This document shows, piece after piece, positions 33,247 through 41,067 of a stretch of DNA of 64,000 nucleotides (positions are counted from its first letter, which is position 1; the number at the start of each line of letters is the position of its first letter). Both the position numbers and the translations under genes were made by a program. Under the pieces are notes generated by a model, which saw only the letters and a list, made by a program, of their open reading frames with translations, was not told the origin of the DNA and did not search any database. The DNA lies in NCBI RefSeq assembly GCF_040218065.1, contig NZ_JAVJQE010000015.1, positions 372,001-436,000 of the forward strand. The letters are read 5' to 3'. This stretch comes from Marivibrio sp040218065 (GTDB lineage: Bacteria; Pseudomonadota; Alphaproteobacteria; UBA8366; Aestuariispiraceae).

Positions 33247-33249
33247 CCC

Positions 33250-33495
33250 ATGGCCGCGCTCGCCCACACGCCGACCGACGCGGAGGAGCTGCTCGACGAG
33301 CTGCTCTTCTGGTCGGCGACGCTCGCCGCCCACCCGATGAACCGGGCGGCGCGGCGGCGTGTGCGCGAGCTGTGCGCGGAGGCGCGCGCCGGGCTGGCGG
33401 AGCAACGCGGCCGCGAGCGCCTGGTCGCCGCGATCGACACGGCCGAGCGCGCCGCCCGCGAGCGGCCCGGCTACCGCGCGGATCTGGAGGGCTGA
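33250..33495 (+). CDS. hypothetical protein
   Basis: 81 residues, helical and Ala/Arg/Glu-rich (ELLDELLFWSATLAAHPM, RRVRELCAEARAGLA). No motif or family recognised. It lies between the zinc-ribbon gene and the next hypothetical gene with gaps of three bases, consistent with the same operon. Confidence 0.6.
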   Translation: MAALAHTPTDAEELLDELLFWSATLAAHPMNRAARRRVRELCAEARAGLAEQRGRERLVAAIDTAERAARERPGYRADLEG

Positions 33496-33498
33496 GGG

Positions 33499-34068
33499 AT
33501 GGCCGAGCTCTCCAATAAGATCCGCACGCTGCACGCCGCCGGCGTCGATCCGGTCGAGATCTGCTGCCGCCTTTTGGTGAGCTGGCAGACGGTCGAAGCG
33601 GCGGTGAAACCAGCCGCCCCCCCTGAGACGCCGATCTGGGTCGGGATCGATATGGGGCGGCGCGCCGAGACCGGTGCGCCGACGACTGCTGTCGCCGATG
33701 GAACGCCCGAACATGGCGAGCAGCTGACCGTGCCGAGGTTCCTTAAGCGGCGCATTGAAACGGGACCGCCGACGGTGACGGCCGCTGAGATCCGCCGCCG
33801 GCAGGAACGCGAGAAGGTCGACGCGTGGCTAGCCGAGAAAGAGCCGACGCGGCGGGTGAATTTCGGCGAGGACGAGCCGGCGGTTCTGTACCTGCGCCGC
33901 TGCGGCTTCACGGTCTACGGCGCGCCTCAGGCCCTCAAGAAGCGCGGCCGATGGATGGTCAACGGGGCGGCGCATACGAGCAAGGCGCTTTGGGAGCGCG
34001 CCGCCAACGAGGCAAAGCGGCGCGGTGAGCCTGCGCCCCGGCGCGCGCAGAGGGACTCGGCCAAATGA
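33499..34068 (+). CDS. hypothetical protein
   Basis: 189 residues. The N-terminus (IRTLHAAGVDPVEICCRLLV, SWQTVEAAV) resembles a short helix-turn-helix. The C-terminal half is basic, with NFGEDEPAVLYLRRCGFTVY and a predicted winged-helix-like QALKKRGRWMVNG. I do not recognise the family. It overlaps the MT-A70 gene by four bases, which suggests a link to the methyltransferase. Confidence 0.6.
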   Translation: MAELSNKIRTLHAAGVDPVEICCRLLVSWQTVEAAVKPAAPPETPIWVGIDMGRRAETGAPTTAVADGTPEHGEQLTVPRFLKRRIETGPPTVTAAEIRRRQEREKVDAWLAEKEPTRRVNFGEDEPAVLYLRRCGFTVYGAPQALKKRGRWMVNGAAHTSKALWERAANEAKRRGEPAPRRAQRDSAK

Positions 34069-34724
34069 CCCTCCTCCAGAAACCCGCCGACTGGATCTGG
34101 GGCGATCTCAAGCCGCTCCGCTACGGGCTGCTGTCGATCGACCCGCCCTGGGCTTTCGAGACTTGGTCGGAGCAGGGCCGCGATCGATCGGCCTCGTACG
34201 ACACCATGACGCTGCCGCAGCTGGCGCAGCTGCCGGTGATGGACCTGGCGCGGCCGGACGCGCTGGTCGCGCTGTGGGTGATCGATTCGATGCTGCCGGA
34301 AGGCCTGGCGCTCCTCGAGGAGTGGGGCTTCCGCTTCGTCACCGTCGGCTTCACTTGGGTGAAGACCTTCGATCTGTTCGGCCGCCAGGCCCCGCGCACC
34401 GCGCTGTTGCATCGCGCGATCGAGGATCGCGACTGGAACGCCTTCGGCGACGCGCTCGCGCCCATGGGCCTCGGCTACTGGACGCGCGCCAATCCGGAGA
34501 TGTGCCTGCTGGCCTCGATCGGCGCGCCGCCGCGGCTTGAGAAGAGCGTCCGCCAGACCCTGTTCGCGCCGTTGCGCGAGCACTCCCGGAAGCCCGACGA
34601 GGCCTATCGCCGGCTGGAGCGCCTGGCGCCCGGCCCGCGCGTCGAGTTGTTCGCGCGCGAGCGCCGCGACGGCTGGGACGCCTGGGGCAACCAGGTCGGT
34701 TTTTTCACTGAGGAGGAAAGCTGA
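34065..34724 (+). CDS. MT-A70 family N6-adenine DNA methyltransferase
   Basis: 219 residues. The catalytic DPPW is D26-W29 in LLSIDPPWAF, followed by ALVALWVIDSMLPEGLALL and a C-terminal SAM-binding region (HSRKPDEAYRRLERLAPG). The MT-A70 family contains m6A methyltransferases such as METTL3 and phage/host adenine methyltransferases. Target sequence is unknown. In the phage it could protect DNA from restriction, mark phage DNA, or alter host promoters that respond to methylation. Confidence 0.85.
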   Translation: MTLLQKPADWIWGDLKPLRYGLLSIDPPWAFETWSEQGRDRSASYDTMTLPQLAQLPVMDLARPDALVALWVIDSMLPEGLALLEEWGFRFVTVGFTWVKTFDLFGRQAPRTALLHRAIEDRDWNAFGDALAPMGLGYWTRANPEMCLLASIGAPPRLEKSVRQTLFAPLREHSRKPDEAYRRLERLAPGPRVELFARERRDGWDAWGNQVGFFTEEES

Positions 34725-34725
34725 G

Positions 34726-35010
34726 ATGCCCGAGCAACCGAAGTGCATGCACTGCGAGATCCTCCGCGAGTTTCGTGAGGCCATCGAACGCGAGGTGTTG
34801 GATCCGAGCGATCCGACCCAGGTGACCGACGTCTTCGAGCGTTTCTTCGACCAGACGCTTTCCGGCCTCGCCGCCGTGCTTGCGGGGATCGAGGACCCGT
34901 CGGCCCGGGCCAGCTGGATCCAGCGCGCCGACGCCGTGTTCGGCCCGGCCGTGGACGCGCACCGCCGCGGCGAGCAGGTCTTCCGCCCGCGCGCTCTCAC
35001 GCGCCACTGA
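34726..35010 (+). CDS. hypothetical protein
   Basis: 94 residues starting one base after the previous stop, with an AGGAGG site inside the end of the methyltransferase gene. CMHC near the N-terminus (residues 8-11) could bind metal alone. The rest is acidic and helical. No family recognised. Confidence 0.6.
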   Translation: MPEQPKCMHCEILREFREAIEREVLDPSDPTQVTDVFERFFDQTLSGLAAVLAGIEDPSARASWIQRADAVFGPAVDAHRRGEQVFRPRALTRH

Positions 35011-35024
35011 GGGAGGTCTGAGAG

Positions 35025-35804
35025 ATGGCTCAAGCCGCACCCGCCGCCCGCGCCCCCAAGGTCGACGCCCAGCGCCGCGGCCTCTACGCCACCGTTGCGA
35101 TCGCCTGCAAGGATCTCGGGATCGACGACCAGTCGCGCCGCGACATGATCGCCGCGCAGTGCGGCGGCAAGACCTCTATGAAGGCGTGCTCGATCGCCGA
35201 GCTGGAGGATCTGGTCGACCACCTGAAGCGCCAGGGTTTCAAGCCCAAGCACCGCGGCGGCCGCGCCCCCAACCGAACAGGGCCGGGCCGAGCCGGCGCC
35301 CGCGCGCTGGCCGACGCCCCGGAGGCGCGCAAGGCGCGCGCGCTGTGGATCTCGCTCTATCACCTCGGCGTCGTGCGCAGCCCGAAGGAATCGGCGCTCG
35401 CCAAGTTCGGCGAGCGGCAGACCGGCAAGGCGGCGCTGCAGTGGATCAAGGGCGACTGGCACAAGGTGATCGAGGCGCTCAAGCAGATGGCGGAGCGCGA
35501 GGCCGCGGTCGATTGGGGGAAGCTGCTTTATCAAGTCATTGATCCGGAGACCGGCAAAGCTTTCGAGGCGGTCGGTAATCATCCGCGTCTCAGCGTCATC
35601 TACGCCCAATGGAAGATCGCCAAGCGCCTCGGCGCCGTGATCGACGATCCGCACGTCGCCGTCGAAGGCTTCGGCCGCGGCGTCACGGGCAAGAGCGCCT
35701 TCCAATTCTACGACGACGCCGACTTCGACCGCCTGATCGAGGCGCTGGGCGGCAAGATCCGCAAGGCGCAGAAGACGGCCCCGGCGGAGGGCGACGGCTC
35801 ATGA
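35025..35804 (+). CDS. GemA/gp16-like regulatory protein
   Basis: 259 residues. The N-terminal GemA block (GLYATVAIACKDLGIDDQSR, then SIAELEDLVDHLKRQGFK) is characteristic. The C-terminal about 140 residues (ARALWISLYHLGVV, FGERQTGKAALQWI) are also part of the family. Mu GemA modulates host gene expression and DNA topology. It is followed by overlap with the next gene (ATGA). Confidence 0.85.
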   Translation: MAQAAPAARAPKVDAQRRGLYATVAIACKDLGIDDQSRRDMIAAQCGGKTSMKACSIAELEDLVDHLKRQGFKPKHRGGRAPNRTGPGRAGARALADAPEARKARALWISLYHLGVVRSPKESALAKFGERQTGKAALQWIKGDWHKVIEALKQMAEREAAVDWGKLLYQVIDPETGKAFEAVGNHPRLSVIYAQWKIAKRLGAVIDDPHVAVEGFGRGVTGKSAFQFYDDADFDRLIEALGGKIRKAQKTAPAEGDGS

Positions 35805-36100
35805 GCGCGACCGCCGCCCACATCCTGCGCCAGGAGCGCAACAGCTGCCACCTGCACCTGATGACGCGGGTGGTGCAGCGGCGCCTTCCCCTCGACCTCG
35901 CCGACATCGTCCAGCTCGAGGAGCGGATCGAGCGCATGCGGCCGACCTGGGATCAGGACGGCCTGGAGCGAATCCGCCTGCGCGTGAAGCTCGACTGCGG
36001 CCTGCGCCTGCGCGTCGTCTACGACGCCCAGCTGCGCTGCGTGCTGACCATTTGGGTGCGGCCGAAAGACAAGCCGCGCTATTACCGGAGGATGGAATGA
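35801..36100 (+). CDS. hypothetical small basic protein
   Basis: 99 residues, basic at both ends, central helical RLRVKLDCGLRLRVVYDAQL with strands. The C-terminus PKDKPRYYRRME is very basic. No family recognised; toxin-like folds were considered but nothing supports them. Overlaps gemA and the TSCPD gene by four bases each. Confidence 0.55.
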   Translation: MSATAAHILRQERNSCHLHLMTRVVQRRLPLDLADIVQLEERIERMRPTWDQDGLERIRLRVKLDCGLRLRVVYDAQLRCVLTIWVRPKDKPRYYRRME

Positions 36101-36507
36101 CCCAGCCCCGCCGCAAGCGCCTGCCGAACCGCCGGCCGGCGGTGCAGGAGACGCTGCTCTTCAACGACCAGCTGATCTACGCCACCGCCGGCGTCGATCC
36201 GGAGACGGGCCGCGTCAGCGAGATCTTCCTGACGGCGTCCAAGGAAGGCTCGCTCCTCAACCACACGCTCGGCGACGCCGCGACGGTGATTTCTGTCGCG
36301 CTGCAGCACGGCGTCTCGATCGAGGCGCTGCGCGTCAGCCTCGCCACGCTGGCCGAGCGGACGCCGGCGCCGGCCGAGCTGGACCACCCGCCCGCCGCCG
36401 GCCGCGCGCCGGCGAGCCCGATCGGCGCGGCGCTGGCCTTCCTCGCCCGCGTCGAGGCGGACCTGCAGGGCGACCATCAAGCCCAGAAGGAGAGCCCCGA
36501 TGTATGA
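36097..36507 (+). CDS. TSCPD-domain protein
   Basis: 136 residues, with the TSCPD-type block (RKRLPNRRPAVQETLLFNDQ, RVSEIFLTASKEGSLL, DAATVISVALQHGVSIEALR, PIGAAL) best known as the C-terminal module of some class II ribonucleotide reductases, and common as a free protein in phages and alphaproteobacteria. The free form has no known function; it may affect nucleotide metabolism. The stop overlaps the GcrA-like start. Confidence 0.7.
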   Translation: MTQPRRKRLPNRRPAVQETLLFNDQLIYATAGVDPETGRVSEIFLTASKEGSLLNHTLGDAATVISVALQHGVSIEALRVSLATLAERTPAPAELDHPPAAGRAPASPIGAALAFLARVEADLQGDHQAQKESPDV

Positions 36508-36862
36508 GACCTGGCCCGAAGAGAAGGTCGCGGAGATCGAGGAGGCCTGGCGCTCCGGGTCGATGAGCGCCCGGCAGATCGCGATTGCCTTCGAGACGAC
36601 GCGCTCGGCCGTGCTCGGCCTCGCCTATCGCAAGGGCTGGCCGGCGCGCGCGCCGGGCCGCCGGCTGGAAGCTCCGGCGGTTCGGAGCACGCTCAGCGGA
36701 AACTGGCGGCCGGACTGCTGCCAGTGGATCGAGGGCCCGACCCGCGGTGGGAAGAAGTGCGGCGGCGAGATCGCCCGGCCGAACGGCGCCTATTGCGCCG
36801 AGCACCAGCGTCGCGCGGTCCGCCCGCCGGGCTCGCTGCTCAAGGGGGAGGCGCGGGACTGA
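36500..36862 (+). CDS. GcrA-like cell-cycle regulator
   Basis: 120 residues. The N-terminus (TWPEEKVAEIEEAWRSG, SARQIAIAF, TTRSAVLGLAYRKGW) fits the GcrA winged helix, and the C-terminus (WRPDCCQWIEG then CGGEI, AYCAEHQRRA) fits the GcrA sigma-binding tail. GcrA in Caulobacter and relatives binds sigma-70 holoenzyme and activates promoters with GANTC methylation. In this phage it may redirect host RNA polymerase. It starts eight bases before the TSCPD stop and overlaps the next gene by one base. Confidence 0.82.
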   Translation: MYETWPEEKVAEIEEAWRSGSMSARQIAIAFETTRSAVLGLAYRKGWPARAPGRRLEAPAVRSTLSGNWRPDCCQWIEGPTRGGKKCGGEIARPNGAYCAEHQRRAVRPPGSLLKGEARD

Positions 36863-37080
36863 TGAGCCTGAGAACCCTGACCCTCTACCGCGACGACAGC
36901 ACCACGCAGGTCGTCTTCGAGGACGTGAAGCACTTCTTTTGGACGGCCGGCAACACGGTGCTGACGATCGCGCAGGTGACCGACACGGAGACCGGCGCGC
37001 ACCGCTACATCCACTGGCCGCGCGAGCGCTTCGCCTGGTTCAAGGAGAGCGGCAGCGCCGACAAGGAGGCGCGGGACTGA
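36862..37080 (+). CDS. hypothetical protein
   Basis: 72 residues starting at ATG 36862, overlapping the GcrA-like stop by one base. It is strand-rich (TLTLYRDDSTTQVVFEDV, FFWTAGNTVLTIAQV). No family recognised. Confidence 0.6.
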   Translation: MSLRTLTLYRDDSTTQVVFEDVKHFFWTAGNTVLTIAQVTDTETGAHRYIHWPRERFAWFKESGSADKEARD

Positions 37081-37529
37081 TGCTGGATCTCTACGAGAAG
37101 TCGGCGCAGCTCGAAACCGGCCTCGCCGGGCGGCTGGAGTTTCTTGCCCTGCGCCATGAGGACGAGCTCCTCCGCTTCTGGGCGGACCTCCTCGAGGAGC
37201 CGGTGCAGGCACTCGGCTTCAAAACGACGGCGGAGGTGTTCGGTCGGCTTCGCGCCTATCTCGACGCCGGGCCGCCGCGCGGCCAGGCGCTCGAAGCTTT
37301 ACGCGAGGCCTGCGGCGCGACCCGCGAGGAGGTGCACGCCGTCTGGGCGGAGGTGATCCGACAGGGCGAGATCGCGCCGGCGGCGAGTTGGGCGGCCTAC
37401 GCCGTCACGCAGCTGCAGCCGATGGACTCCAAAGCCCCGCTGCGCGTCGTCACCTGCCTTCAGGCTGCAGAGCTGTTCTCCCCAGAGGAGGTCGCGGCGG
37501 CGCTCGAAGGGCTCGGAGGGCGCAACTGA
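37080..37529 (+). CDS. hypothetical protein
   Basis: 149 residues from ATG 37080. Helical, with RLEFLALRHEDELLRFWADL and a predicted armadillo-like repeat pattern; no family recognised. One-base overlaps connect it to its neighbours. Confidence 0.6.
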   Translation: MLDLYEKSAQLETGLAGRLEFLALRHEDELLRFWADLLEEPVQALGFKTTAEVFGRLRAYLDAGPPRGQALEALREACGATREEVHAVWAEVIRQGEIAPAASWAAYAVTQLQPMDSKAPLRVVTCLQAAELFSPEEVAAALEGLGGRN

Positions 37530-37801
37530 TGTCGCGAAACCAACACCTCCACGACAGCCTCTTCCCCGGTTGGAAGCCGACGCCGCGGGTCAAGCGTCGC
37601 GGGCACGCGGGGCAGCCCGGGCAGGGTCCTGAAGGCAAGACGTGCCGCGACTGCGCCCACTACCGCAGCGTCGATCGCGGGGCGAGCCGGTATCGCAAGT
37701 GCGGGCTCATAGAGGCGAACTGGACCCGCGGGACCGGAACCGACATCCGCGCCAAGGATCCGGCCTGCCAACACTTCAAGGGAGGGCGGTCGGATGACTG
37801 A
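37529..37801 (+). CDS. small Cys-rich protein (probable zinc site)
   Basis: 90 residues. Four cysteines in CRDCAHYRSVD, YRKCGLIEA and DPACQHF form a probable metal site, with the recurring phage phrase GTDIRAKDPAC. Function unknown. It overlaps the DUF2786 gene by eight bases. Confidence 0.65.
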   Translation: MSRNQHLHDSLFPGWKPTPRVKRRGHAGQPGQGPEGKTCRDCAHYRSVDRGASRYRKCGLIEANWTRGTGTDIRAKDPACQHFKGGRSDD

Positions 37802-38480
37802 ACTGGCCGAGGTCAAGGAGAAGATCAAGAAGCTGCTGCGTGTCACGACGGCGAGCGGGTTCAGCATGCACGAGGCGGCGACGGCGGCCGCGGCCGCGCG
37901 GCGGCTGATGGCGGAGCACGGGCTGAGCGAGGACGAGCTGGTGATGACCGTCGCCTCCACCGCCCGCATGACGCGCCGCCACGACGACGTGCGGGACACC
38001 CTCGCCTTCAAGGTCGGGCAGCTGACCAACACCAAGGCCGTGAAGATCATGAGCTGGCCCGAGTGCCGCTTCGACTATTTCGGCCGCGAGCCTGCGCCGA
38101 TGGTGGCCGCCTATCTGCGCGACATGTGCGAGGCCGGGATCGACAGTCTTTTGCGGCAGTACCGCCAGACGACCGAGTACAAGCGCAAGCGCACGCCGAA
38201 AGCCAAGCGCCGGGCGAGCCTCGCGTTCGTCGAGGGGTGCGTCGCGAATCTCATCACCCGGCTCGATCGAGAGATGGGAGCCGGCGTCGATCAGGCGGCC
38301 ATCGCGGCCGCGGACGCCTTCATGCGCAAGCAACTGGACAACGACCTTCAGCCGGCCGGCGAACCCCGCCGCAGCACGGACGATCGCAGCCTGGCGCGCG
38401 GGTATCAGGCCGCCGCATCGTTCGACCTGAAGCCCGGCGTCGGCGGTGCGGAAGCGCCTCGCCTGATCGGCAAGGCCTGA
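37794..38480 (+). CDS. DUF2786 domain protein
   Basis: 228 residues. The N-terminal DUF2786 block (VKEKIKKLLRVTTASGFS, EAATAAAAARRLMAEHGLSE) is followed by a longer domain with CRFDYFGREPAPMV and RKRTPKAKRRASLAFVEGC. Common in phages and bacteria, function unknown. It is the last gene before mor. Confidence 0.75.
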   Translation: MTELAEVKEKIKKLLRVTTASGFSMHEAATAAAAARRLMAEHGLSEDELVMTVASTARMTRRHDDVRDTLAFKVGQLTNTKAVKIMSWPECRFDYFGREPAPMVAAYLRDMCEAGIDSLLRQYRQTTEYKRKRTPKAKRRASLAFVEGCVANLITRLDREMGAGVDQAAIAAADAFMRKQLDNDLQPAGEPRRSTDDRSLARGYQAAASFDLKPGVGGAEAPRLIGKA

Positions 38481-38483
38481 CCC

Positions 38484-38849
38484 ATGACCGCCCGCCCGCC
38501 CCATGGAGCAAACCAGTTGATCGAGATCGTCGGCGAGAAGCTGGCGATCGAGATGCTGCGGCGCTATGGCGGCGGGCGGCTCTATGTGCCGCGCAAGGCG
38601 GCCGGCTCGGACCTCGCCCGCGAGGTCGGCCTGGCGGCGGCCGAGAAGCTGTCGCGCGCCTTCGGCGGCGACGAGATCACGGTGCCGTTGTGGAAGCGCG
38701 GCGTTTACGCTTACTATCGCGACCGGGAAGGCCTCAGCCAGGAGGCCGCCGCGCGCAAGGCCGGAATCGCCCGGCGCACCGCGCAGAACTGGGAGAGCGG
38801 CGCGGCCGCCAGCCTCTCCGACAAGCTCCAGCCCGATCTCTTCAGCTGA
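38484..38849 (+). CDS. mor: Mor-family transcription activator
   Basis: 121 residues. The dimerisation half (QLIEIVGEKLAIEMLRRYGG, GRLYVPRK, EKLSRAFGG) and the DNA-binding half (SQEAAARKAGIARRTAQNWE, a helix-turn-helix) match Mor/C activators, which turn on phage middle/late promoters through sigma-70 polymerase. It is the last gene of the early operon. Right behind its stop lies one of two copies of a palindromic site that is probably its own target. No separate C activator is seen in the window. Confidence 0.8.
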   Translation: MTARPPHGANQLIEIVGEKLAIEMLRRYGGGRLYVPRKAAGSDLAREVGLAAAEKLSRAFGGDEITVPLWKRGVYAYYRDREGLSQEAAARKAGIARRTAQNWESGAAASLSDKLQPDLFS

Positions 38850-38855
38850 CCACCC

Positions 38856-38901
38856 GGCGCACCGTTGCGCCGTAATCGCTTGCGCGCGTGACGTGCACAC
38901 T
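38856..38901 (+). promoter_or_regulatory. candidate Mor-dependent promoter for the lysis/packaging operon
   Basis: The palindrome GGCGCACCGTTGCGCC (38856-38871; arms GGCGCA/TGCGCC) lies 24 bases upstream of a weak -10-like CACACT (38896-38901), with no -35 hexamer. If that is the -10, transcription starts near 38908 and the palindrome centre lies at about -44, close to the Mor dyad at Mu Pm. An identical 21-base block at 45931 sits before the capsid operon. Confidence 0.6.
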
Positions 38902-38913
38902 CGGCTTCGGATT

Positions 38914-38938
38914 AAGCGGAGCTGCAGCGGCTCCGCTT
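38914..38938 (+). repeat. hairpin in the leader of the lysis operon
   Basis: Arms AAGCGGAGC and GCTCCGCTT (9 bp) with a seven-base loop, 22 bases before the endolysin start codon. No T tract; possibly an RNA leader structure. Confidence 0.5.
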
Positions 38939-38959
38939 CACTTTCTGGAGCCGAGCCCA

Positions 38960-39400
38960 ATGGAATTCGACCGCCCCTTTGAGCAGCTGCCCCGCGGGAT
39001 CCGCAACAACAATCCCGGCAACATCCGCCACAGCCCGACCAAGTGGCGCGGGCAGCTCGCCGATCAGAGCGCCGACGACGCGTTCGTGCAGTTCGAACAC
39101 CCGATCTACGGCCTGCGCGCCATGGCGCGGATCCTCATGACTTATCAGCGCAAGCATGGGCTGAAGACGATCCGCGCGATCGTGAACCGCTACGCGCCGC
39201 CGGTAGAGAACGACACCGACGCCTACGCGCGTCATGTGGCCAAGGAGATCGCGGTCGGCCTCGACTACGAGATCGACCTGGCGGCGGAGCGGGAGGCCTT
39301 CGCCACGGTGCTGCGCACGATGGTGCGGCACGAGAACGGCGAGCAGCCCTATCCCGACTTCTTCTTCGACGACGCGATCACGCTCGCCGCCGCGAGCTGA
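38960..39400 (+). CDS. phage endolysin / structural peptidoglycan hydrolase-like protein
   Basis: 146 residues from ATG 38960. It begins with the block RGIRNNNPGNIR and then KWRGQ, IYGLRAMARILMTYQRK, typical of the small virion-associated lysozyme-like protein P5 family. The predicted fold is lysozyme-like, for degrading peptidoglycan at lysis or entry. It is the first gene of the late unit behind the Mor-type promoter. Confidence 0.8.
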   Translation: MEFDRPFEQLPRGIRNNNPGNIRHSPTKWRGQLADQSADDAFVQFEHPIYGLRAMARILMTYQRKHGLKTIRAIVNRYAPPVENDTDAYARHVAKEIAVGLDYEIDLAAEREAFATVLRTMVRHENGEQPYPDFFFDDAITLAAAS

Positions 39401-39412
39401 GGAGGCGACCCG

Positions 39413-39844
39413 ATGGATGTCGTGACCTTGCTCCTCCACGCCGCGGCCGCCCTGCCGCTGGTGTTCGGCGCCATCGTCGTCGCCGCGCTGCCCTTCGGCT
39501 TCACGCCCTGGGCGGCGCGCTTCGAGGACTGGCTGGCGGCGCGAACGATGGTCGAGTACGACGCCTGGGTCGGATGGACGATCATCGCCGGCGTCCTGTG
39601 CTGGTGGCTGGGGCTCGCGATCGCGGCGCCGGTTTTCGGGGCGCCGATCGGCTGGGTCTACTACCTGGCCTTCGGCATGACGGTCTACGGCGTCGTGATG
39701 GGGGCGGCCTTGCCGAAGGTCCGGCACGGGCCTGGCGACGCAACCATCGACATTCTCGCCTTCGTGCTTCCGACCGTCATCGGCCTGGTCGCGGTGGTCC
39801 TTATCTGGCTCGTCGACTGGGCCGTCGCGTGCTTCGGGGGCTGA
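39413..39844 (+). CDS. integral membrane protein of the lysis module
   Basis: 143 residues with about four transmembrane segments (near 5-27, 50-72, 78-98 and 115-137). Position between endolysin and holin-like gene suggests a lysis accessory or antiholin. GGAGG lies upstream of ATG 39413. No family recognised. Confidence 0.6.
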   Translation: MDVVTLLLHAAAALPLVFGAIVVAALPFGFTPWAARFEDWLAARTMVEYDAWVGWTIIAGVLCWWLGLAIAAPVFGAPIGWVYYLAFGMTVYGVVMGAALPKVRHGPGDATIDILAFVLPTVIGLVAVVLIWLVDWAVACFGG

Positions 39845-39845
39845 C

Positions 39846-40502
39846 ATGGCGATCCTGACCGGTCTTCTCGCCGCCCTGAAGTTCGCGCCGGCCGTCTTCT
39901 CGGCCGGCACGGCGATCTATGAAGCCGTCACGGGCGAAGAGCCGCCGGCGGAGGCGAAGGAAAGCCCTGAGGCCTTCGCGGCGCATGTCGACAGCCTGCC
40001 CGCAGAGCAGCGCGCGGAGATCACCGAACGGACCATCGCGGCCAAGGTGGCGATCCAGGAACAGGACACCAAGCGCTTCCTCGCCATGACGGACGGCTCG
40101 GCCGAGAAGATCCGCGCGACCGCTCGGCCGCAGATCGCCATGCGGGCGATGGGCGTGATCGAGCAGTTCTCAAAGCTCCTCGTCTGGCTGGGCCTGCTGA
40201 CCGTCCTGCAATGGGCGGTGGGCTGGGTGGGGCCGCTCTTCTCTGACGGCTTCACGGCGCCGCCCTCGATCTGGGACGAGATCGCCAAGATGGCCCCCGT
40301 CGCCGAGATGATCTGGGCGCCGACGCTGGCCGCCCTCTACGCCTGCCTGGAGGTGATCAAGAAGTACATGGGCTGCCGCGAGCGCGACAAGGCGCGCGAG
40401 GATGAGATCCGCGCCGGCCGGCCGCTGCAATCGACCGAGGCCACGATCACGGCCGCCGGCGGCGCCGTCGCCGGCCTGATCAAGGCGGTGCGGGGCAAGT
40501 GA
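39846..40502 (+). CDS. holin-like protein (GTA-type 3TM holin family)
   Basis: 218 residues. The core ARPQIAMRAMGVIEQFSKLL, TVLQWAVGW and the DEIAKMAPVAEMIWAPTLAA segment match the 3TM holin group found in alphaproteobacterial gene-transfer agents and phages. The N-terminal part is soluble (SPEAFAAHVDSLPAEQRAEI). It likely forms the lysis pore. One-base overlap with the next gene. Confidence 0.75.
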   Translation: MAILTGLLAALKFAPAVFSAGTAIYEAVTGEEPPAEAKESPEAFAAHVDSLPAEQRAEITERTIAAKVAIQEQDTKRFLAMTDGSAEKIRATARPQIAMRAMGVIEQFSKLLVWLGLLTVLQWAVGWVGPLFSDGFTAPPSIWDEIAKMAPVAEMIWAPTLAALYACLEVIKKYMGCRERDKAREDEIRAGRPLQSTEATITAAGGAVAGLIKAVRGK

Positions 40503-40681
40503 TGGCCGACGTCGCCGACCAGGCCCAACGTTACGAGCAGGATCATCTTCGCCGCGCGCTCGATCGCCGGCGCGTGACGTCGGCGCGGATCTGCACGGTG
40601 TGCGGCGAGCCGATCCCGACAGACGAGTTGCCGGCGGATCCCGACGTCGTCGCATGCGGCCGGCACAGCTGGAGCCGGTAG
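40502..40681 (+). CDS. TraR/DksA-type zinc-finger protein
   Basis: 59 residues. ARICTVCGEPIPTDELPADP with a later Cys and His in VVACGRHSW resembles the TraR/DksA C4 zinc finger, with the last ligand changed to His or missing. Phage TraR proteins modulate host RNA polymerase; the loss of a coil here leaves only the finger. Small size makes function uncertain. Confidence 0.65.
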   Translation: MADVADQAQRYEQDHLRRALDRRRVTSARICTVCGEPIPTDELPADPDVVACGRHSWSR

Positions 40682-40689
40682 GAGTTGGC

Positions 40690-41067
40690 ATGAACTACGA
40701 TCTGGCGAAGGTCGCGATCGACGCTGCGGCCCTGATGCTTTCGCTCGCCGCGCTGGCCTGGACGGGCGTCGTCTGGTGGATGGGTCGCGGCCGCGCGCGC
40801 CGCGAGGAGATCGAGGAGATCCGGACGGAGATCACGCAATTGAAGGGAGAGTTCGCCCACTCGCCGAGCCATGACGATCTGCAACGGCTGCACGACCGTG
40901 TGTCGGACGTGAACCGCAACGTGACGGCGGTCAGCAACACCGTCGCCGGCCTGGTGCAGGCCGTCGAGGGAACCAATCAGGGCATCCGCACGCTGCAACG
41001 CACCGTCCAGCAGCTGGTCGACAACGAGCTCGCGGAAGCGCGGGCCGCCAAGAACCGAGGTCAGTGA
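40690..41067 (+). CDS. DUF2730 phage protein (Mu gp25-like)
   Basis: 125 residues: one N-terminal transmembrane helix (about 10-30), then a long coiled coil (REEIEEIRTEITQLKGEF, RVSDVNRNVTAVSNTVAGLV). In Mu-like phages this protein sits just before gp26 and gp27, as here. Role unclear, possibly lysis (spanin-like) or packaging support. Confidence 0.78.
   Translation: MNYDLAKVAIDAAALMLSLAALAWTGVVWWMGRGRARREEIEEIRTEITQLKGEFAHSPSHDDLQRLHDRVSDVNRNVTAVSNTVAGLVQAVEGTNQGIRTLQRTVQQLVDNELAEARAAKNRGQ

Noticed and set aside
35801..36100. Toxin (RelE- or Brn-like) reading for the small basic gene after gemA
   Set aside because: Basic ends and strands are suggestive, but no catalytic residues or antitoxin partner can be pointed to.
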